A stretch of 15,984 nucleotides of DNA. Source: DASYRM01 sp036004405. GTDB lineage: Bacteria > Acidobacteriota > Vicinamibacteria > Vicinamibacterales > UBA2999. The stretch is from contig DASYRM010000198.1 in assembly GCA_036004405.1 (NCBI GenBank), positions 1 through 15,984 of the forward strand, in the 5' to 3' direction. Made by a program: the position numbers and the translations under genes. Positions 1-6,500 of the stretch are shown here, one piece after another. How positions within the stretch are numbered: position 1 is the stretch's first letter; every line of letters begins with the position of its first letter. The notes under the pieces are model-generated. The model saw only the letters and a program-made list of their open reading frames with translations. It was not told where the DNA came from and made no database searches.

Positions 1-49
1 CAGGCGTGAATGTGCACCGTCGTCGTTCACTGGGAAGCCCGTTCGCTGC

Positions 50-82
50 GCGCGCCCGGATGGCTTGGTAAGCCGGGCGCGC
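50..82. repeat. GC-rich inverted repeat upstream of the aminotransferase
   Basis: A perfect 10-bp inverted repeat, GCGCGCCCGG (50-59) and CCGGGCGCGC (73-82), encloses a 13-nt loop that can form a further 3-bp stem (CTT/AAG). No T-run follows, so a simple intrinsic terminator is not supported. It may be the end structure of a gene lying left of the window. The remaining bases from 1 to 172 show no recognisable gene. Confidence 0.5.
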
Positions 83-172
83 TCCGCTCACTCGAGGTGT
101 GTCTTGATTCGAGGGGCCCTTTCATAGATGCCCTCTCCGCCCCCCGTGGCCTCTTGGACGCAGGGAGCAGCC

Positions 173-1360
173 ATGACCTTCGGTAAGCCCATGTTGGCCG
201 AATGGAGCTTTGAGCCTGGAATCACATATTTGAATCACGGTACCGTTGGTGTCACGCCGCGGCGCATCCTGGCCGTGCAGCAGGCGATTCGTGACGAGAT
301 GGAGCGCCATCCCAGCCGGTTCATCCTGCGCGCGCTGACTGAAACGGAATTCGGCCGGCCGTTGCCCGAGCCTCCCCGCCTTCGCGCCGCCGCGGACCAG
401 GTCGCTGCCTTCCTGGGGGCTCGGGGGGCGGACCTCGTGTTCGTGGACAACATCACCGCTGGCGCGAATTCTGTCCTCCGCTCGTTCCCGCTTCGCGCGG
501 GCGACGAGATTCTCGTCTCGGATCTGGTCTACGGCGGCGTGCTGCGCGCGGCGCTCTTTGCCGCCCGCGAGCGCGGCGCCACGGTGCGCACCGTCGAGAT
601 GCCGTATCCGTTCCGCGCCGATCAACTGGCCGACGCCTACGCCAACGCGGTGGGCCCGCGGACGCGGCTGGCGATCGTCGAGCACATCACGGCGCAGAGC
701 GCCCTGGTCTTTCCGCTGCGTGAGACAGCGGCGCGGCTGCGCGCCAGCGGCGTGGCGGTGCTCGCCGACGCGGCGCACGCACCGGGACAGATCCCCGTGG
801 ACATCCCGTCGCTCGGTGTCGACTGGTATGTCGGCAACCTCCACAAGTGGGCCTGGACGCCGCGCAGCAGCGGCATCCTGTGGGCGGCGCCGGAGTGGCA
901 GGCGGAGCTCCGGCCCACCGTCATCTCCTGGGGGCTGGACAAGGGGTTCAAGGCCGAGTTCGACATGCTCGGCACGCGCGACCCATCCGCCCACCTGTCG
1001 GCGCCTTCGGCGATCGCCTTGATGCGCGAGTGGGGGATGGATGCCATCCAGGCCTACAACCACACATTGGCGTGGACCGGCGCGCACCGTCTGGCGGAGC
1101 GCTGGCAGACCACCTTCGACGTGCCCGAGGCGATGATCGCGTCGATGGCCACCGTCGCCCTGCCCGAGGCGGCCGGCAGCACGACGGCCGAGGCGCAGGC
1201 GCTCAGGGACGCGCTTTTCTTCGACGACGCCATCGAAGTGCAGATGCACGCCTACCGCGGGCGTGTCTGGGCGCGCATCTCGGGGCAGATCTACAACGAT
1301 ATCAACGACATAGACCGGCTTGCCGAGGCGGTCGCGAAACGGGTCGGGGCGGCAACCTAG
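173..1360 (+). CDS. Class V aminotransferase-fold PLP enzyme (isopenicillin-N-epimerase-like)
   Basis: Probable soluble fold-type I PLP enzyme of 395 aa. The early segment YLNHGTVGVTP is the substrate and cofactor entry motif of class V aminotransferase relatives such as isopenicillin N epimerase and hercynylcysteine sulfoxide lyase. DAAHAPG supplies Asp199, expected to contact the pyridine nitrogen, and GNLHKW supplies Lys225, the expected Schiff-base lysine. Length is normal for the family. I chose the ATG at 173 because AGGGAG (162-167) sits 5 nt upstream; an in-frame ATG at 128 would add 15 residues but has poorly spaced SD-like bases. The gene stands alone, followed by a region of inverted repeats. 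The exact substrate (racemisation, desulfuration or transamination) cannot be read from sequence; family confidence is high, reaction low. Confidence 0.88.
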   Translation: MTFGKPMLAEWSFEPGITYLNHGTVGVTPRRILAVQQAIRDEMERHPSRFILRALTETEFGRPLPEPPRLRAAADQVAAFLGARGADLVFVDNITAGANSVLRSFPLRAGDEILVSDLVYGGVLRAALFAARERGATVRTVEMPYPFRADQLADAYANAVGPRTRLAIVEHITAQSALVFPLRETAARLRASGVAVLADAAHAPGQIPVDIPSLGVDWYVGNLHKWAWTPRSSGILWAAPEWQAELRPTVISWGLDKGFKAEFDMLGTRDPSAHLSAPSAIALMREWGMDAIQAYNHTLAWTGAHRLAERWQTTFDVPEAMIASMATVALPEAAGSTTAEAQALRDALFFDDAIEVQMHAYRGRVWARISGQIYNDINDIDRLAEAVAKRVGAAT

Positions 1361-1416
1361 ACCGTCACGCCGTCCAGTCGTTGAGATCGTGCTCGTTGTG
1401 ATTCGGCGTGACGGTC
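1360..1416. repeat. 13-bp perfect inverted repeat with a 31-nt spacer
   Basis: The arms GACCGTCACGCCG (1360-1372) and CGGCGTGACGGTC (1404-1416) are perfectly complementary. The left arm begins at the last base of the aminotransferase stop codon. The spacer is long for a terminator and no T-run follows. It could be a divergent pair of protein-binding sites or the base of a larger RNA fold. It is the first of four consecutive inverted repeats in this gap. Confidence 0.6.
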
Positions 1417-1417
1417 A

Positions 1418-1434
1418 GGCGCGCGGAGCGCGCC
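1418..1434 (+). repeat. GGCGCGC/GCGCGCC hairpin
   Basis: A 7-bp perfect stem (1418-1424 with 1428-1434) closes a GGA loop, immediately after the 13-bp inverted repeat and before a second hairpin at 1448. Its role is unknown; it is part of the structured gap upstream of the sigma-factor operon. Confidence 0.45.
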
Positions 1435-1447
1435 GAGAGATGCAGGA

Positions 1448-1474
1448 AACGGGCCGAAGGCCCGTTAACCTTTT
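1448..1474 (+). terminator. Terminator-like hairpin followed by a TTTT run
   Basis: AACGGGCC (1448-1455) pairs with GGCCCGTT (1459-1466) around a GAA loop. AACC and then TTTT (1471-1474) follow. The strong 8-bp stem and nearby T-run resemble a weak intrinsic terminator. It could end aminotransferase transcription, or attenuate transcription of the operon starting at 1498 if that promoter lies further upstream. The T-tract is short and offset, so confidence is moderate. Confidence 0.45.
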
Positions 1475-1496
1475 CCGTAACGTCCCGTATTACGGG
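1475..1496 (+). promoter_or_regulatory. Overlapping dyads just before the sigma-operon start codon
   Basis: Two mutually exclusive pairings exist: CCGTAA (1475-1480) with TTACGG (1490-1495), and CCCGT (1484-1488) with ACGGG (1492-1496). The second ends one base before the ATG at 1498, and no good Shine-Dalgarno sequence is visible. The element could be an operator or an RNA switch at the ribosome landing site. This is inference from symmetry only. Confidence 0.35.
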
Positions 1497-1497
1497 T

Positions 1498-2373
1498 ATG
1501 ACACGACGCGCCCTGACCGCTTTCCTGGTCGCCCTGACCCTCGTTGGCGCCGCCGCCCCGGCTGTGGCCCAGAGAAACCCGGAGCCCCAGCGGGGACCCG
1601 TGCTCATCGAGCGTGGCCGGCCGCTGCCCGACGACCAGCGGGCCGCGTTCGACGCGCAGAACGCCAATAACACGCAGCAGGATCTGTGGCGCGTCATGCG
1701 CCAGTACCCGCCGGCGGTGGGCGAGATCATCCAGCGCGACCCCTCGCTCCTGGGCAAGCCCGACTACATGTCCGCCTATCCCGCGCTGTCGGCGTTCATC
1801 GAGCAGCACCCGGAAATCTCCCGGAACCCGGGGTTCTACTTCGGCACCTTCCAGTACCGCGAGCGCTCGTCCGGTGATCGCGCCCACGAACTGCTGGAGG
1901 AGATCCTGGCCGGCATGGGTGTCGGCATTATTCTCCTGACCACGATGAGCATTTTCGTGTGGCTCGTCCGGACCATCGTCGATCACCGCCGCTGGCTGCG
2001 CACGTCGAAGGTACAGGTCGAGATGCATGGCAAGCTGCTTGATCGCCTGACGACCAACGAGGATCTGCTGGCCTACGCTCAGTCGCCGGCAGGCAGCCGC
2101 TTCCTGGAGTCGACGCCGATCGCGCTCGACGCCGAGACCCGTTCCTCGGCGCCCGTCAGCCGTATCATCTGGTCGATGCAGGCCGGCATCGTGCTGATGG
2201 CGCTCGGAGGCGGGCTCCTGTTCGTTCAGAAGGACGCCATCGACGAGGTACGTCAGGCGCTCTCCGTCATCCAGGCGATCGTCGGCTCCGTCGGTGTAGG
2301 TCTCATCGTGTCCGCGCTCGCCGCCTACGTTGTGTCTGGACGGATGGGCATTCTGCCCGCCAAGAAGGCGTGA
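1498..2373 (+). CDS. Exported membrane protein, first gene of an ECF sigma operon
   Basis: A 291-aa protein of unknown function. Residues 1-24 form a Sec signal peptide (RR, hydrophobic core, cleavage likely after A-V-A). A polar extracytoplasmic part follows, containing a PxLxGKPDYMSAYPALSAF-type segment with HPEISRNPGFYFG. Predicted membrane segments lie at about 139-162, 222-243 and 257-281. Between the first two is a conserved-looking cytoplasmic stretch with HRRWLRTSKVQVE and KLLDRL. I recall similar proteins encoded beside ECF sigma genes in Acidobacteriota but cannot verify that here. The ATG at 1498 is chosen because it starts the signal peptide; upstream in-frame codons would run through the hairpins. 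The sigma gene starts one base after the stop. Probable role: envelope sensor or effector of the sigma pathway. Confidence 0.75.
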   Translation: MTRRALTAFLVALTLVGAAAPAVAQRNPEPQRGPVLIERGRPLPDDQRAAFDAQNANNTQQDLWRVMRQYPPAVGEIIQRDPSLLGKPDYMSAYPALSAFIEQHPEISRNPGFYFGTFQYRERSSGDRAHELLEEILAGMGVGIILLTTMSIFVWLVRTIVDHRRWLRTSKVQVEMHGKLLDRLTTNEDLLAYAQSPAGSRFLESTPIALDAETRSSAPVSRIIWSMQAGIVLMALGGGLLFVQKDAIDEVRQALSVIQAIVGSVGVGLIVSALAAYVVSGRMGILPAKKA

Positions 2374-2374
2374 G

Positions 2375-2953
2375 ATGAGCGGCTTGGCCCTGACGGATCG
2401 CGAACGACTCCTCGCACTCGAAGAGGCCGAGCGCACCTTCCCGATGAACGAGGACGAGTTCCGGGCCTTCTACGACCTGACGGCCCGTCCCGTCTGGGTC
2501 TACATCAACCGCATGACCGGCGACGGACGCCTCGCCGACGATCTGCTCCAGGAAGCGTATTACCGGTTGCTGCGCACGACCACCACGTTCGAGAGCGACG
2601 ATCACCGCCGCAACTACCTGTATCGCATCGCCACCAACCTGGTGCACGACCACCGGCGCCGCCCACGCGCCGATCGCGAGCCGCTGCTCGACGCCGAGCG
2701 CGAAGCGGCTCCGGACGTGGCCGGCGGTTCCGAGGGGCGCGCGGCACGCCGCATCGACCTGGCGCGCGCCATGGCGCGCATGAAGCCGCGTGAGCGCAGC
2801 ATGTTGTGGCTGGCCTACGCGCACGGGTGCTCGCATGAGGAGATCGCGAAAGTGCTGGGGCTGAAGACGTCGAGCCTCAAGGCGCTCCTGCACCGCGCGC
2901 GCCACCGGCTGGCGGGTTTGCTGTCGCAGGACAGCGCGGGAGGCGCGCAGTGA
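2375..2953 (+). CDS. ECF-type RNA polymerase sigma factor
   Basis: A 192-aa alternative sigma factor. Region 2 spans about residues 29-95, with the core-binding helix DDLLQEAYYRLL (55-66) and the -10 recognition part NYLYRIATNLVHDHRRR. A variable linker follows, then region 4 at about 128-183, with the helix-turn-helix CSHEEIAKVLGLKTSSLKALLHRARHRL that contacts the -35 element. Regions 1.1 and 3 are absent, as usual for ECF sigmas. The start at 2375 lies one base past the stop of the membrane-protein gene and has AAGG 6 nt upstream. The stop overlaps the GTG of the anti-sigma gene (GTGA), giving coupled translation. I cannot assign an ECF subgroup or stimulus, and no ECF promoter with conventional spacing is evident upstream of the operon. 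Confidence 0.93.
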   Translation: MSGLALTDRERLLALEEAERTFPMNEDEFRAFYDLTARPVWVYINRMTGDGRLADDLLQEAYYRLLRTTTTFESDDHRRNYLYRIATNLVHDHRRRPRADREPLLDAEREAAPDVAGGSEGRAARRIDLARAMARMKPRERSMLWLAYAHGCSHEEIAKVLGLKTSSLKALLHRARHRLAGLLSQDSAGGAQ

Positions 2954-3468
2954 CCCGCCGAATCTGCGAGCACGAGCCGGCCGTGGTGGAGGCCGTACTG
3001 GGACGGCGATGGCCCGATGCCTGCGACCAGACGCTGCGCGACCACGCTGCCACGTGCGACGTGTGCGGCGAGGTCGTAGAGGTGGCAGCGCTGCTGCGCG
3101 AGGACTACGACGAGGCGCGCGCCGCCATTAGCCGTCGCGATGTGCCGCTGCCGTCGGCGGGGCAGATCTGGTGGCGCGCCGCCGTGCACGCGCGCGCCGA
3201 CGCGGCCCGCGCCGCCGCGCGTCCGCTGGTGTGGGGCTACGGCGCCGCCGCGGCCTGCGCGCTCGGGCTGCTCGCGGCGGGCGCGTCGATGGTGTGGCCG
3301 GCAGTCCTGCCGGTCTTCGATCGCTTCGGCGCGTTCACCGCCAGGCTCGCCCCAGCCGCCGACATGGTGATGGCCACGTTGCGGGCCCAGCTCCCCATCG
3401 TGATCACCGTGGTCGCGTGCATCGTCGCCGCCCCGATCGCGTTGTATTTCGCCCTCCGCGAAGAGTGA
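2950..3468 (+). CDS. Zinc-finger anti-sigma factor, membrane-anchored
   Basis: A 172-aa likely inhibitor of the adjacent sigma factor. The N-terminus carries a ZAS-type signature: Cys6 followed by His32-x3-Cys36-x2-Cys39 (HAATCDVC), the zinc or redox-responsive fold that clamps ECF sigmas. Two hydrophobic segments, about 94-119 and 148-169, place it in the inner membrane with the ZAS domain in the cytoplasm and a loop of roughly 28 residues outside. The GTG start at 2950 overlaps the sigma stop by 4 nt and has GGGAGG (2938-2943) 6 nt upstream, so equimolar coupled translation is likely. The short external loop suggests signal input via the first-gene membrane protein. The stop codon lies inside an 18-bp tandem duplication. 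Confidence 0.85.
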   Translation: MTRRICEHEPAVVEAVLGRRWPDACDQTLRDHAATCDVCGEVVEVAALLREDYDEARAAISRRDVPLPSAGQIWWRAAVHARADAARAAARPLVWGYGAAAACALGLLAAGASMVWPAVLPVFDRFGAFTARLAPAADMVMATLRAQLPIVITVVACIVAAPIALYFALREE

Positions 3469-3495
3469 CCTGTTGTCGAAGAGTGACCTGTTGTC
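3460..3495 (+). repeat. Perfect 2 x 18-bp tandem duplication over the anti-sigma stop
   Basis: The unit GAAGAGTGACCTGTTGTC occurs at 3460-3477 and again at 3478-3495 with no mismatch. The anti-sigma TGA (3466-3468) is in the first unit, and the duplication reproduces an in-frame TGA in the second (3484-3486). Perfect identity points to recent slippage, or an assembly artefact, rather than a functional site. Confidence 0.85.
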
Positions 3496-3522
3496 GTGGG
3501 GGCCGCCTTTAGGCGGCCCGTC
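3496..3522 (+). repeat. REP-like palindrome A (GTGG leader, CTTTAG centre)
   Basis: GGGCCGCC (3500-3507) pairs with GGCGGCCC (3512-3519) around TTTA. A GTGG leader starts at 3496 and GTC follows the stem. The central hexamer CTTTAG and the leader match the two GTAG-led palindromes near 7306 and 15313, though the arm is one base shorter and the leader is not exactly GTAG. No T-tract follows, so I do not call it an intrinsic terminator, although the stem could slow polymerase after the anti-sigma gene. Confidence 0.55.
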
Positions 3523-3526
3523 AAGA

Positions 3527-3557
3527 TAAGATCAGGGTCTCCCGCTCGTCGAGACCC
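3527..3557 (+). promoter_or_regulatory. Dyad abutting the Lhr start codon, with a -10-like TAAGAT
   Basis: GGGTCTC (3535-3541) pairs perfectly with GAGACCC (3551-3557) across 9 nt, and the right arm ends at the base before the ATG at 3558. TAAGAT (3527-3532) is -10-like but lacks a convincing -35, since that position falls inside palindrome A. There is no clear Shine-Dalgarno sequence. The dyad could be an operator, or an RNA hairpin limiting translation initiation. Confidence 0.35.
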
Positions 3558-6500
3558 ATGGGCTCTTTCTCCTTCCATCCGTTCGTTCACCAGTGGTTCC
3601 ACTCCACGCTCGGCGCGCCGACGCCGGCGCAGGAGCGCGGCTGGGCCGCAATTGCCAACGGGCAGCACACGCTGATTGCCGCGCCGACCGGGTCGGGCAA
3701 GACGCTCGCCGCGTTTCTCTTTGCGATAGACGAGCTGGTCCGGGAGAGCCTCGACCGTCCGCTACCGGATGAAGTGCGCGTGCTCTACGTGTCGCCGCTC
3801 AAGGCGCTGAGCAGCGACATCCACAAGAACCTCGAGGAGCCGCGGAACGGCATTGCCGCCATCGCAGCGGCGCAGGGCGCAGAGGCGCTGCGCATCACGG
3901 CCGCCGTTCGCACCGGCGACACCACGGCGTCCGCGCGCGCGGCGATGGTGAAGACGCCGCCGCACATTCTGGTCACCACACCCGAGTCGCTCTACCTGCT
4001 CCTCACGTCCGCCCGCAGCCGTCAGATGTTGGCCACGGTGCGCACCGTGATCGTGGATGAAATCCACGCCGTGATCGGTCGCCGGCGCGGAGCGCATCTC
4101 GCGCTCTCGCTCGAACGGCTCCAGCGTGTGGCCGGCCGGCCGCTCCAGCGAATTGGATTGTCGGCCACTCAGAAGCCGATCGAGGACGTGGCGAAGTGGC
4201 TGGTGGGCACGGAGGGCGCGGCCTGCGAAATCGTGAACGAAGGTCACGGCCGCCCGATGGACCTCGACATCGAGCTGCCGCGCTCCGAGCTCGACGCCGT
4301 GATGGCCCACGAGGTCTGGGGCGAGTACTACGATCGGCTGGCGGAGCTGGCGCAGGCGCATCGGACGACGCTGGTGTTCGTGAACACACGCAAGCTGGCC
4401 GAGCGCGTGGCGCGTCATCTAAGCGAGCGCCTCGGCGAGGAGCTGGTGGCGACCCATCACGGAAGCCTGTCGAAGGAGACGCGTCTCGACGCCGAGACGC
4501 GACTCAAGGCCGGCCGCCTGCGCGTGCTCGTCGCGACCGCGTCGCTGGAGCTTGGCATCGACATCGGGTCCGTGGATCTGGTGTGCCAGATCGGCTCGCC
4601 GCACACCATCGCCGCGCTCATCCAGCGGGTCGGCCGGTCGGGTCACCGGGTGGGCGGGCTACCGAAAGGGCGGGTGTTTCCCGAGACGCGCGACGACCTC
4701 CTCGAGTGTGTTGCCCTGATCCGGGCGCTGAAGCGGGGCGAGCTCGATGCCATCGTGCCGCACGACGCGCCGCTCGACGTGCTGACGCAGCAGATCGTGG
4801 CCGAGACGAGCGCGGCCGAAGAGGCGATAGGCGAAGGCGAGCTCCTGGCGATGGCACGACGCGCCTGGCCGTACCGCGCGCTGGAGCGCCGCGACTTCGA
4901 GGCCGTCGTTGCCATGGCTGCCGAGGGCTTCTCGACGCGCAAGGGGCGGCGCTCCGCGCTGCTGCATCGCGACGAGGTGCACGGTACGGTGCGCGGCCGG
5001 CGCGGGGCGCGCCTGCTGGCGCAGGTGTCGGGCGGGGCGATTCCCGAAGTGGCCGACTACCGCGTCGTGCTCGATCCCGGCGAGACCTTCATCGGCACCC
5101 TCAATGAGGATTTCGCCATCGAGAGCAACGCCGGCGACATCTTTCAGCTGGGGAACGCTTCCTGGCAGATCCTCCAGGTGACTACCGGGGTCGTCCGCGT
5201 GGCCGACGCCAAGGGCGCCCCCCCGTCGATTCCGTTCTGGCTCGGCGAGGCGCCGGCGCGCAGCAACGAGCTGTCACACGCGGTGAGCAGTGTGCGGCAG
5301 ATGGTGTCGGACCGGTTCGGCGATCGGCACGAGACGGTTGGCCCCGACGACGTGGCCTGGCTGGCCGCTGACGCCGGCGTCAACGGGGAAGCGGCCCTGC
5401 AGGTGCTGGCGTTTCTCGACGAGGGGCGCCGCGCCCTCGATGCCATCCCGACGCAGCAGACGCTCGTGCTCGAGCGCTTCTTCGACGAGTCTGGCGGCAT
5501 GCAGCTCGTGCTGCACGCCCCCTTCGGCAGCCGCATCAACAAGGCCTGGTGCCTGGCGCTGCGCAAGAAGTTCTGCCGTCAGTTCAATTTCGAGCTGCAG
5601 GCGGCGGCCACCGAAGACGCCATCCTGCTGTCGCTCGGCCCGCAGCACTCGTTCCCGCTGGCCGACGTGTTCCGCTATCTCCATCCAGAGACGGCGCGCG
5701 ACGTGCTGGTGCAGGCGTTTCTCGATGCGCCGGTGTTCAAGACCCGCTGGCGCTGGAACGCCACCATCTCGCTGGCCGTACCGCGGGCGCGGGGCAGCCG
5801 CCGGGTGGCGCCGCAGCTGCAGCGGATGCTGGCCGACGATCTGATGGCCTCGGTGTTTCCCGACGCCGCCGCGTGTCTGGAGAACATTCCAGGCGATCGG
5901 CAGCTCCCCGATCATCCGCTGGTCAACCAGACGGTGCGCGACTGCCTGCAGGAAGCGATGGATTTCGACGGGCTGCGCGACATCCTCACGCGCATCCACC
6001 GCGGCGAGTTCCGTCTGCTCGCGCGCGACACGCCGGAGCCGTCGGTGTTCGCGACCGCCATCCTCAACGCGAAGCCCTACGCGTTCATGGACGACGCGCC
6101 GCTCGAGGAGCGGAGGGTGCATGCCGTGCAGACGCGGCGCGGCCGCGACGATCGATCGGTGGAGGAGGGCGCGGTGCTCGACGCGGCGGCCGTCCAGAAG
6201 GTGCGCCAGGAAGCGGCACCCGATCCGCGCGACGCTGACGAGCTGCACGACGCGCTCATGATCTGCGGCGCGCTCACGGCCGACGAGATGATCTCGTTCG
6301 ACCCGGCGTGGTTCGACACGCTGGTGACGTCGGGCCGCGCGGCGCTGGTCGCGGGGCTCGCGATTGCTACGGAGCGTCTGCCCGAGTGGCAGGCGGTGCA
6401 TCCCGCGTTGGCGCCGAACGTTGCCGTGGTGGTGCCCGCCGGCCGGGCGGGGCGCAGGTGGATGGCAGGCGAGGCCCTGACCGAGATTGTCAGGAGCCGC

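Noticed and set aside
1467..1484. ECF-type autoregulatory promoter (AACC then CGTC)
   Set aside because: The two elements are about 10 nt apart, well short of the usual ECF spacing of about 16-17.
1465..2436. A 323-codon open frame on the minus strand
   Set aside because: Antisense to the signal-peptide membrane protein; no hydrophobic or family pattern.
3500..3522. Intrinsic terminator after the anti-sigma gene
   Set aside because: The stem is strong but no T-run follows (GTCAAGATAAG). Its resemblance to the other palindromes makes a repeat-family call better.
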